Positions 52,480 to 61,016 of a stretch of DNA of 64,000 bases are shown one piece after another. The DNA comes from Fusarium oxysporum f. sp. lycopersici 4287 (taxonomy: Eukaryota > Ascomycota > Sordariomycetes > Hypocreales > Nectriaceae): positions 3,952,629-4,016,628 of the forward strand of contig NC_030991.1 in assembly GCF_000149955.1 (NCBI RefSeq), written 5' to 3'. Each line of letters opens with the position of its first letter. Positions within the stretch are counted from its first letter, which is position 1. The notes under the pieces were generated by a model. It saw only the letters and a program-made list of their open reading frames with translations. It was not told the origin of the DNA and searched no databases. Made by a program: the position numbers and the translations under genes.

Positions 52480-55400
52480 ATGACGTCACGACGAGCCCCA
52501 CCTTCCACCATGCGAACTCGCAACACAATCAGAGTATCGCCTGCATCCGAATCGTCGCAACCTGGTGCTTCAGGTCAAGACCACACACCATCCTCAATGT
52601 ATGACAGTACCACGGTCATCTCTGAAAAGAATACTCTTTTCCTTCCGCAAGAGCTCAAGCTAGGCGGCCCCTCCAATTGGGAGCAATATTGCCCAGCTCA
52701 GAAGGCCATTCTTCGGATCAATGGCCTCGAAGATGCTGTCTTTGGTGATTACCCTCCCGAGGAACAGCAGACTATGGATCAAAAGATCAGGGCGGCAAAA
52801 GCTGCCGTCTCCATCCGAGGTAACTGCACTGGAGAAGCACTCAGTCAACTAGTCGGGATTGAGAATCCCCAGGAGATGTTCAACCTTCTCCAGGCCTATT
52901 GTATTGGCACGGGCCCAGTTCTTCTGCAGACAACACTTTACCAGTTCATCCGGATCAAAACAAGCTCTTACGAGACAATTCCACAATTTAATGTCGACTT
53001 TGAACGACTCGTCAAACTTCTCCTCGAGCAGAAAGAACCAATCTCAGATACCCTCAAAAAGGTTGTTTATCTGACTGCCTGCGAGAACGAGTACCCTGAC
53101 TGGACTGCCAGACAGCGCGCTCTCCTACGCTCGGAGCATCCGCCAACACTACGATCAATGCAGCAAGATCTCATTGATGAAAACAGGTCATCAGATGATG
53201 ATGACAGTCATGGTACTGCCTCCACGTACTGGGCTCACAGTAAAAAGACTGGAAGGAAGGGCCCGGCCGCAAGAAAGCAAGAGGCAAGTGGCCGGAGGAG
53301 AGGATCTTCAAAGAACCAGCGAGCCGCGAACAAGTCTAGCCAGGAAACCAATCATCGAGTCGGCAAGAACAAGGAACATACCTGCACGAACTGCAAGAAG
53401 AGAGGACATCATGAAAATGATTGTTGGTTCGCCCATAAGGATAAGCGACCCGACTGGGCAGTCCGTCTCGCCAAGGAACTCATGGAGCATGATCTTCAAC
53501 GCGACAGCACCAAGAATCTCCATATCAAGGAATCAAATCACATGACAGTTGAGCGATCTTTTCTGATTCTTGAAGACAGCGTCTCAGACGAGCTACCTAT
53601 GGACAATACAGAGACGTGTAAAGTCTCCCTTGATAACATCTCTTCAACCGCAGAATGGCTGTTCGACACAGGTTCATCAGTCCACATCTGCAACGACCAA
53701 AGCCTATTCACAGAACTGCAGCCTGCAACCCGAACGGTCCTCGTTACGGGCGGTGGGAAGGTGTACCCATTCGGTAAGGGGACAGTCAAAATTTGCTTCA
53801 TAAACAAATGGGGTGAGCAGGTCACAATTAACCTCAAAGACACGCTGTTCATCCCTGAGTTTCCGGTAAATGTCATGTCAGGACTCAGGCTATACAAGAA
53901 CGGCGGCTGGATAGACGGGAACGACATGTACGACCCAACAGGAGATGTCTTTGGTCTCCTCCGCATAGGAAGGGACGGTCTGTACGTGAACACTGAGGTC
54001 GGAAAGACTACTGTTTCAAACCAGGCCGTCTCGGAACTCCAGCCAGAACCATGCAATCATCACACTGCTTCATCAAACCAATGCCTGAATGTCGACCTTT
54101 GGCACCGAAGACTCGGCCATGTTAACGCATATCAGGTGTCACAGACTGCCAAAATGACCAGAGGAATGTACTGTGACGGCCACCACGACCATCAGCCTTT
54201 CAATTACTGCCTCGCCTGCGACATCGCAAAGGCCCTACGATGGACTCCGCGAAATAAACGGAAACGAGCCTCCAGGGCCGGGTTCATTCATGTTGACACC
54301 TTCAAAGTCAATCCACCGGGCATTAGAGGCGAACGATGGGGAATGATTGCCACAGATGACAGGCATAGAATGAGATGGGCCTACACGTTCACGAGGAAGG
54401 GGATGGCTTCGGAACTTCTAGGCCAGCTCATCTCCAAGATACGAACTCAGTATGGCATCCGAGTGTACGCAATCCAAATGGATGGCGGCTCTGAGCTCTA
54501 TGGTGCGTCTCTCAAAAACCTCGAGTACACTCACGGCGTCAAGATCATCAAGACGACACCATATACTCCTGAATTTAACGGAGTTGCTGAGCGCTCTAAC
54601 CGCATCATCTTTGACAAAGTCAGAGCAACCATGGAATCGGAAAGAATCCCGATAGAGCTCTGGCCATTGGTCCTGGAAGATATGGTGCGCAAGACAAACG
54701 TGACAGCCACCAGGGCAATTGATGGCCTCACTCCCATGGAAAGCTTTCTCAACGAGGCCTTCCCCGGACAAGACAACAAGCCGGATCTGTCCGGAGAACG
54801 AATCTGCGGCTCACAAGTCACGATACACATACCGCAGGAACGAAGATTGAGATCACACAAGTTTGGCCCAAGAGGAGAGGCTGGAATCTACCTATGCATG
54901 GAAGGTTCACAGATCTACACCTGCTGGGTGCCCTCTCGCAGGAAGGGACATCAGATCGTCCGTTCTGCAAATGTACAATTCTACGAAAAGGTTGGGGAGA
55001 CAGAACTCCTGACCGAAACTGAGCATGATGTTGAGCCGGAAATCCGCAAGAACGGAGCTCCCATCTCAAGCCGGCCACAGTCCGTCACGGAGCAGACAAA
55101 GACTCCAAGGCCACAAAGGTCTGAAGTGAACAATCTTCAGCATGCTGAGGTGCATAATCCTCAGCATGGACAGACGACAACATCCATGACATCAGCTAAG
55201 CTGCCCGATCTCCGAAAAGAGGTGATCACTGAGCCCAAAACAATGACTGAAGCGCTTCAAGGTCCGCAAAGGGAGCATTGGCTCAGAGCAATACACAGTG
55301 AGCTGCGCAGTCTCCTCACGAAAGGAACTTGGCGCATGCTGGACCGCAACCAAGCTCACAATAGGCCACTTACCGTCAAATGGGTATTCAAGGTCAAGAA

Positions 55401-56895
55401 AAACGAGGACGGCAACCTCGACAAGTTCAAGGCGCGGCTGGTGGTCAGAGGCTTTGAACAACAGTTCGGCTTTGACTACAACCAGACCTTTGCCTCTGTT
55501 GCCAAAGCGGCGACTTGGAGAATCCTCCTCACCGTTGCTGCCTGTCTTGACTGGGAGATTGAGCAGATGGACGTGTCGACGGCGTTCCTGGAAGGGGACC
55601 TCGAGGAAGAAGTCTTCATCGAAATGCCGGAAGGGCTTGTAGAGTATTTCGACCAACACCCAGAAGACCGTCCGCCAGGATTCTCAACCGAGAAGATCTG
55701 CAAACTGATCAAATCCCTCTATGGACTCAAACAGGCGCCTCGGCAATGGCAAAAGAAGCTGAAGGAGGCCTTGGAATCCCTTGACTTTCGACAAGTAACG
55801 TCTGACACGGCCGTATATCACAATCCCACAACGGGAGTGATCATCATCACATATGTGGATGACTTCCTCATCATGGGCAGCAACAAGGAAGCAATCCAAG
55901 GGTACAAAGCCCGCCTGGGAGAGATCTTCACAATGACTGATCTCGGTCCCGCCAGCCATTTTCTTGGAGTAAGAATAACCCGAGACAGGAACTCAAGGCT
56001 GATCTACCTTTCCCAGGATGCATATTTTACCAGAATACTGAAGAAATTCGGCTTAGAGGATTGTCGACCGGTCAAGACCCCGATGGAGCGAAATTCACTC
56101 TCGACACTGCAACCAAGAGACAATGGCGACTCGGCTTCTCCAGAAGAACGAGAAGACTATAGCTCGAAAACCGGCTCGCTGATGTATGGAATGACCCAAA
56201 CCAGACCCGATTTAGCTTTCCTACTCTCGGTACTCTCAAGATACATGTCGAATCCATCACCAACACATTCACGAATGATCAAAAGAGGTCTCCGCTATCT
56301 ACAGCAGACAAGAGACCACGGCCTGGTGCTTGGGGGCGTCAAGAAAGATCCTGAATCCGCTTGGAGCATCACAGCTTGGGCCGACTCGGATTGGAAAGGC
56401 GACACTGTTACGGGAAGATCGACGTTTGGATGGCTTGTTCAACTTGAAGGATCTACAGTCTCATGGAGGGCCAAACGGCACGAAACAGTGGCACTATCGA
56501 CTACCGAGGCTGAATATACAGCACTCTCCCAGTGTGCCAGAGAATTGGCCTGGACTAGGAACCTCTTCTCTGAACTGCTCCTTCCGCTACATATGCCTAT
56601 CCCACTGAACGGCGACAACCAGGGTTCCCTAAAGCTATGCAGAAACCCTGAGCTTCACCAACGGACAAAGCACATTCCGTTAACCGAGCACCATATCCGA
56701 GAAGAAGTTGAAGCCGGGAATATTGATGTGCAATACGTCAGCACACATGAGCAGGTAGCAGACGGACTCACTAAACCATTGAACGCCGTCAGCCACGGTC
56801 ACTTTCTAGAAGCAATTCGAGTCAGTGCATGTCCGATCGAGGAAGCAGGTCGTATTATTTGGAGTACTGAAGTCCACGATGACTCTGTGCCCTGA
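52480..56895 (+). CDS. Copia gag-pol polyprotein (element 2)
   Basis: An intact 1471-aa frame encodes Gag with a CCHC knuckle (CTNCKKRGHHENDCW, near residue 304) and protease (WLFDTGSSVH, near 395). Integrase has its HHCC zinc finger (LWHRRLGHVN, near 540) and catalytic HVDTFKV, QMDGGSELYG and NGVAERSN blocks (about 604-710). RT has YVDDFLIMG near 1125 and RNase H has STTEAEYTALSQC near 1341. The start ATG at 52480 (MTSRRAPP) lies 75 bp after the LTR. There is no gag-pol frameshift; Gag must be made by proteolysis or regulated RNA as in other single-frame copia elements. Confidence 0.94.
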   Translation: MTSRRAPPSTMRTRNTIRVSPASESSQPGASGQDHTPSSMYDSTTVISEKNTLFLPQELKLGGPSNWEQYCPAQKAILRINGLEDAVFGDYPPEEQQTMDQKIRAAKAAVSIRGNCTGEALSQLVGIENPQEMFNLLQAYCIGTGPVLLQTTLYQFIRIKTSSYETIPQFNVDFERLVKLLLEQKEPISDTLKKVVYLTACENEYPDWTARQRALLRSEHPPTLRSMQQDLIDENRSSDDDDSHGTASTYWAHSKKTGRKGPAARKQEASGRRRGSSKNQRAANKSSQETNHRVGKNKEHTCTNCKKRGHHENDCWFAHKDKRPDWAVRLAKELMEHDLQRDSTKNLHIKESNHMTVERSFLILEDSVSDELPMDNTETCKVSLDNISSTAEWLFDTGSSVHICNDQSLFTELQPATRTVLVTGGGKVYPFGKGTVKICFINKWGEQVTINLKDTLFIPEFPVNVMSGLRLYKNGGWIDGNDMYDPTGDVFGLLRIGRDGLYVNTEVGKTTVSNQAVSELQPEPCNHHTASSNQCLNVDLWHRRLGHVNAYQVSQTAKMTRGMYCDGHHDHQPFNYCLACDIAKALRWTPRNKRKRASRAGFIHVDTFKVNPPGIRGERWGMIATDDRHRMRWAYTFTRKGMASELLGQLISKIRTQYGIRVYAIQMDGGSELYGASLKNLEYTHGVKIIKTTPYTPEFNGVAERSNRIIFDKVRATMESERIPIELWPLVLEDMVRKTNVTATRAIDGLTPMESFLNEAFPGQDNKPDLSGERICGSQVTIHIPQERRLRSHKFGPRGEAGIYLCMEGSQIYTCWVPSRRKGHQIVRSANVQFYEKVGETELLTETEHDVEPEIRKNGAPISSRPQSVTEQTKTPRPQRSEVNNLQHAEVHNPQHGQTTTSMTSAKLPDLRKEVITEPKTMTEALQGPQREHWLRAIHSELRSLLTKGTWRMLDRNQAHNRPLTVKWVFKVKKNEDGNLDKFKARLVVRGFEQQFGFDYNQTFASVAKAATWRILLTVAACLDWEIEQMDVSTAFLEGDLEEEVFIEMPEGLVEYFDQHPEDRPPGFSTEKICKLIKSLYGLKQAPRQWQKKLKEALESLDFRQVTSDTAVYHNPTTGVIIITYVDDFLIMGSNKEAIQGYKARLGEIFTMTDLGPASHFLGVRITRDRNSRLIYLSQDAYFTRILKKFGLEDCRPVKTPMERNSLSTLQPRDNGDSASPEEREDYSSKTGSLMYGMTQTRPDLAFLLSVLSRYMSNPSPTHSRMIKRGLRYLQQTRDHGLVLGGVKKDPESAWSITAWADSDWKGDTVTGRSTFGWLVQLEGSTVSWRAKRHETVALSTTEAEYTALSQCARELAWTRNLFSELLLPLHMPIPLNGDNQGSLKLCRNPELHQRTKHIPLTEHHIREEVEAGNIDVQYVSTHEQVADGLTKPLNAVSHGHFLEAIRVSACPIEEAGRIIWSTEVHDDSVP

Positions 56896-56915
56896 AGACA
56901 AGGTGGATGGGGGCG

Positions 56916-57109
56916 TGTTGGAAAATCCGGGAATCCCCTTCCCTTCAGGATTCAGACTGTTAGTCTGAAAGTCCTAGATTTAAAGTTCAAAGTCCTAGAT
57001 ACAATCATCTAGAGATATAAACCCGAGAATAACTCTCAGCTCAATAATGAACAACCAAGTTTCATAAAAATACATTTTCACCCAGCACTACTGCGCAATA
57101 TAAACAACA
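56916..57109 (+). repeat. Copia 2 3' LTR
   Basis: 194-bp 3' LTR preceded by a polypurine tract (GGATGGGGGCG) and followed by the CTTCT target duplication. Confidence 0.93.
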
Positions 57110-57185
57110 CTTCTGCAGTGCGTAACTGCGAAGACACGAGAGAGGAGTCGTGTTCACAGGAATATGTAAGCGGCGATTCATCCAT

Positions 57186-57603
57186 TCTTTTACCCTTTCA
57201 GCCATCATTTGATGGGGGTATTCTAAAATCTGTTTCTAGAAGCAGGTGACCAAAGTTGGGCAACTATCTTAGTGAGCATCTCTACAGTTCATCGTCGTGA
57301 CGTCGATAGCTTGGCCTGTGCGGCGACTGAATATACTTTATAATTAGGCGTAAAAAGGGACGTGAGATATAGGAAACTTCCTACCTCTTTCATATAATCC
57401 TCAGTGACCTTAAGTTTTGTATCTTCCATACATATTTCAACCACCTCATTCTGAATACCTTTGTAAATATGCTGTTCTTAAAAAGCAACACGTTTCGTCG
57501 GCGACTTGTGTTATGGGAATCTAGAAAATAAAGTTAGATAATTAATTTTTATACTATGCTTTAAAGTGATTAAATGCTTAGCCTTGCAGTAGAGTCATAC
57601 ACA
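57186..57603. other. Upstream region of the split gene
   Basis: No coding feature. It should include the former promoter of the minus-strand gene starting at 57185; no clear motif can be named. Confidence 0.3.
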
Positions 57604-58113
57604 ACGTATTTGGTGAGCAAGCGCCGCGCCGCATAGTATAACCGAAAAGAGCCTCCCAGATACGTATATAAATCTTAAATAAAATATTTTAAAATATAAA
57701 GAAACTATTTCTAATAATAGTGTGTTATAAACTGTATAATATATATTTCTTTTTAAAATTTTTAAAAGTCTCCTTTGAATAATTATGCTTAGTTACCCAG
57801 TGTAAAATGCAATGTAAATATACTTCAAGCTATAGACCTATAGAAATTGTTTAAAAATTCTCAAAAACAACATACTTTCCTAAAGGTTATTCAAAATACA
57901 GCTATTTTTAAAGCCTTTTAAAATCTAGATTTGGGTGCATAGTGTAACGGTTGTACTGTACAAGCCGTTAAACTACAGGGTAAGAGATCGGGCCATAATC
58001 GACATGCAAGCAATTATAGGTGTGCTACAGCTGCCTCATAGAAGCCTTACAGCGCTGTTACGGTAACCAATTGCAACAAATAGGGTAGTGCGACGCTCAC
58101 TTATCAAACAGGT
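57604..58113. mobile_element. TA-flanked MITE, family 1 copy 2 (decayed)
   Basis: The ends (ACGTATTTGGTGAGCAAGCG left; reverse complement ACCTGTTTGATAAGTGAGCG right) match each other and the 42-bp terminal repeats of the MITE at 10739-11163. Interior segments also match the reverse complement of that copy (TTACACTG..TAA(C/T)TAAGC, ATTTTATTTAAG, AAATCTAG). A TA follows the right end. A solo TRIM LTR lies inside. The divergence shows it is much older than copy 1. Confidence 0.65.
57943..58069 (-). repeat. Solo TRIM LTR
   Basis: About 127 bp match the reverse complement of the 131-bp TRIM LTR (shared GGCCCGATC..ACCCTG, GTAACAGCGCTGTAAGG, GCAGCTGTAGCACACC) with several differences and a shortened 5' end (TGGTTACCGTAAC for TGTTACG...CGTAAC). 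Termini are TG..CA in sense orientation. No clean 5-bp duplication is seen. It sits inside MITE copy 2. Confidence 0.75.
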
Positions 58114-58571
58114 TAGTAATAATAATAAGTATGGAGTATAAAGAGGTATACCACTTGTAGAAACTACAAAAATAGAAGTAAACTAGTAAGAAGCGGTCAG
58201 ATAATAAAGTTAGCAATATATTCTACCTAGCTATAGATATATCTTTTGCACATATCAATCCATTTATATCACTTAGTAGCCTATGTCTAGAAATAAATAC
58301 GGCCAATTCTCTCAACCGGACACTTTGGTTATGTGACTATGTGATTCAAGTAAGGCTCTCCTAGAGTGGTTTTTAATCCAGCGTAACACACTAGCAAATT
58401 AGCAAACATTACTCCCGAACTTTGACTACTCAGTGCTATAGGCAAACCACATATAAGCTCCATCTATATTATAGAATTCGTTACTAATCTATTGCATTCA
58501 TCGACCTTGACTAATCCGTTACCTTATCCAAGGCCTTATTATATTAAGCAGCAGTACTTGCTTTTTCGATT
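58114..58571. other. Upstream region of the gag-like ORF
   Basis: AT-rich, no LTR recognised. It probably contains the promoter of the ORF at 58572, but no motif is assigned. Confidence 0.3.
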
Positions 58572-61016
58572 ATGTCGAGTGTATCCTCGTTTGACACTGA
58601 GAGCGTGGAGTCCGACTTACAGGAGACGGAGAGCATAAAGTCAAAGACTCCAGACTCCATAAACCCCTTCGACACAGAAGATAGCTCAGTTTCGGGTCAG
58701 TCGGAACTTGAGAATTCTCCAACAGAGAGAAGAAACTCTACTCAGGAGCGAAAAACTGGACTTATCGTCGACAAGCAACCAAGCGACAGCAGGGGACTTT
58801 CAAGAGCATTACTCAGTAGAGTACGGAATTTCCGAACCTTCATTCTCCAAAACCCGCAGTACAGGGAAGAAACGAGCAAATGGAGTTCTAAAAGCGAACC
58901 CTACAGCCGACTCCAAGAACTCAACATCCTTGCCGCCTATGACTATGACGAGGATAAACAGGGAATATGCCGTAAATCCAAACCAATCGAAGGTATTGTT
59001 TCAAGCCGGGATTTCGACGCAGCATCGCTGTTTAAAGAATGGTCAATCATCCAAAGAGCGCTTAATACAGCGCGGAAGAACAACCTTTTATCATCAGAGC
59101 TTGAAAAGCCCGATATAGATTCCTCTGAGGAAGAAAGCAGCGATGACGACGACACTAGGTCATCTACGAGCCCAGAGCCCGTCAGGCCTGAAGTGAGAAA
59201 CCAGCACCCAAGAAAGCTCCAAAGGAGAGTCCTGCCCACAGTTCAATCAAATCATGACAGTACCGAATACGGGGGCGAATGGAAGGGAGTTTCGGAGCTT
59301 CTTAAAGCGCAGAACAGGCAATTGAAGAAGCAGAGACAAGACATGGAAGCGTTACAAGAAATAGTAAGGGGCCTTCAAGTCAGGGCACAGCCAACTGCTT
59401 CGACACCAATTACCACAGCTGGTACTAAGAAATCGTCGTTGTTTCAACCAACCAACCACTTGTCTATGAGAACGCAGTTTAAACAATCACCTCATCATAG
59501 AAACCCGCAGACACCGCCTCTAGGGACGGACTACCCTAGGGCGGACACCAGGTATCACTCATCCAATGAGCAAACACCGACAGCGGCACCCCAGACGCCT
59601 ACTCATATTGGGGGGTCGACACCCCGAGAATGGCCGCCAGTTCCAGGAGCACAGTTTGGGGGGTCGGCACATGCCATCTCTGTAGGGAATCTCCAACGTC
59701 AACCCAACCTACCTGTTGAGTTGCGACAAGAGCAAGAAAATCGTCCCCCGAAATACTACGATAACGTATTAACCGCCAGAAGCGATATACTCAATTTCAA
59801 AATCTCCGATCTCGGAATATTCGACCCGAGAAAAGAAACAAACCTTGATCGGAAAGAGCAAACATGCTGGGGAGGAGAATATAATGTATTTTCGGACGTG
59901 CATTCGTGGATACAAGCCGTTGATGATAACTGGTCTAGGATCAACCCCAGTGAACAGCATATAGTCACCCGAAATCTGTGGACGCTATTAAGAGGACCGG
60001 CTATAGGTTGGTGGCGTTCCCAGCTAAGTCAAAATGATAGGGAGGAACTGCAGGCCTCGAAAGAAAAAATGTTGGAGGCTGTTGAGAGAGAATTTAGGCT
60101 GGACGTTTCTGATGCGGTTGACATACTTGAGACATCCAAATTCGACCGTCAAGATATTATGGGTGACGCCTCCATCCATTCATTTGCCTACAAGATTTTC
60201 AAAGCAGCGAAAGCATGTGGAGGAACGTCGAACGAGCACCTATTAACGAGGCTATATCTCGCCCTCGATCCGGATCTACAAGTCTTCGTAAATTCCCCTA
60301 AAAGCACTGATACTCTGTCCGAATACGTTAAAATGCTCGCGGAAAAGAGAAAAGCGTACCGAAGGAAAGAAGATACACAAAACGCTCGAAAAGTCCACTT
60401 GGTTGGTGAAAATAGCTATCCTCAAGAAGGAGGATCCTACGACGAGCGCTTGCACAGCACCGACAATGGCCTCCGCACCACAGAGGAGAGCAACTGGCGG
60501 AGTCAGCAACACGCCAATAAGCGGAACGACTTTGACCCCAATAACTGGCCCTATGAACGCCATGAACAATATTATCAGAATGGCCGGTATTTTCCCCGAC
60601 GGAACGCGCCGAGATTCCAGCGAATGGTCCCTCACTCCTATAATCATGATCATAGGAGGGACGTGGGCGAGAATTTAATAGGGCAACAACAGGAACGCAA
60701 CCGAGGGGGCGGATACGGATACTATGACCATGAATTCGACACTAATAATCTAGAAGCCTACTGGAACCCCCATGTGTCGGGACACAGAATAGACGAGCAG
60801 GCGCCGTATGGTTTCAATCCCCAGCGAATGGAATGGAATCGCTCAAGACATCAAATACAAGATCAATCCTTTCAAGGAAGATACCACGGACAACACGAGC
60901 AAAATAGCTACCAACCAAACGAGAGCTGGACCACATTGCCCACCAATGAAGGACTGAGATATGATTCTCATCCAAGGCTCCTAGGGCCGGCAGAGGCCGG
61001 AGTGAATGGTCATTAA
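58572..61016 (+). CDS. Retrotransposon gag-like protein without pol (814 aa)
   Basis: The frame is intact. The N-terminal third is acidic and Ser-rich, with a DSSEEESSDDDD tract near residue 190 and a short coiled coil after it (LLKAQNRQLKKQRQDMEALQ). A Ty3-type gag core follows at about 450-600: WIQAVDDNW, LWTLLRGPAIGWWRSQL, FDRQDIMGDASIHSFAYKI, LTRLYLALDPDLQVFV, KMLAEKRKAYRRKED. The last 200 residues are rich in Asn, Gln, Tyr, Arg and Gly. No CCHC knuckle is present. No protease, RT or integrase is readable downstream and no LTRs were found. It is either the surviving gag of a degraded gypsy-like element or a domesticated gag gene. Confidence 0.7.
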   Translation: MSSVSSFDTESVESDLQETESIKSKTPDSINPFDTEDSSVSGQSELENSPTERRNSTQERKTGLIVDKQPSDSRGLSRALLSRVRNFRTFILQNPQYREETSKWSSKSEPYSRLQELNILAAYDYDEDKQGICRKSKPIEGIVSSRDFDAASLFKEWSIIQRALNTARKNNLLSSELEKPDIDSSEEESSDDDDTRSSTSPEPVRPEVRNQHPRKLQRRVLPTVQSNHDSTEYGGEWKGVSELLKAQNRQLKKQRQDMEALQEIVRGLQVRAQPTASTPITTAGTKKSSLFQPTNHLSMRTQFKQSPHHRNPQTPPLGTDYPRADTRYHSSNEQTPTAAPQTPTHIGGSTPREWPPVPGAQFGGSAHAISVGNLQRQPNLPVELRQEQENRPPKYYDNVLTARSDILNFKISDLGIFDPRKETNLDRKEQTCWGGEYNVFSDVHSWIQAVDDNWSRINPSEQHIVTRNLWTLLRGPAIGWWRSQLSQNDREELQASKEKMLEAVEREFRLDVSDAVDILETSKFDRQDIMGDASIHSFAYKIFKAAKACGGTSNEHLLTRLYLALDPDLQVFVNSPKSTDTLSEYVKMLAEKRKAYRRKEDTQNARKVHLVGENSYPQEGGSYDERLHSTDNGLRTTEESNWRSQQHANKRNDFDPNNWPYERHEQYYQNGRYFPRRNAPRFQRMVPHSYNHDHRRDVGENLIGQQQERNRGGGYGYYDHEFDTNNLEAYWNPHVSGHRIDEQAPYGFNPQRMEWNRSRHQIQDQSFQGRYHGQHEQNSYQPNESWTTLPTNEGLRYDSHPRLLGPAEAGVNGH

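Larger units (their letters stand above)
52212..57109 (+). mobile_element. Complete Ty1/copia retrotransposon 2
   Basis: The 4898-bp element has two 194-bp LTRs that look identical, a perfect CTTCT target duplication (52207-52211, 57110-57114), a half-tRNA-iMet primer site and a GGATGGGGGCG polypurine tract before the 3' LTR. Coding sequence is similar to element 1 (most of the polyprotein is conserved), but the LTRs share only their ends and a few motifs, so the two are sister families. It is recently inserted and interrupts a host frame. Confidence 0.95.
51746..57185 (-). pseudogene. Unknown gene split by copia element 2
   Basis: A minus-strand ATG at 57183-57185 starts MDESPLTYSCEHDSS and is open to the copia boundary at 57110. 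Skipping the element and one CTTCT copy, the frame continues without a break from 52211 (AEVEAARTRKTDTMKLKWL, KDWLTEAYAWSSSAAGG) to a TAA at 51971-51973. After that stop the same frame stays open and protein-like (VKTAPFRFSEAAIESQ, LKMRAKWEEDTGESPEP) to 51746, so the TAA may be a secondary nonsense mutation or a splice-junction artefact. An in-frame stop precedes the ATG. The family is not recognised. Confidence 0.6.

Noticed and set aside
53308..55959. Several long antisense frames inside the copia elements and LINEs
   Set aside because: They mirror conserved sense codons and carry no motifs; they are shadows of the pol genes.
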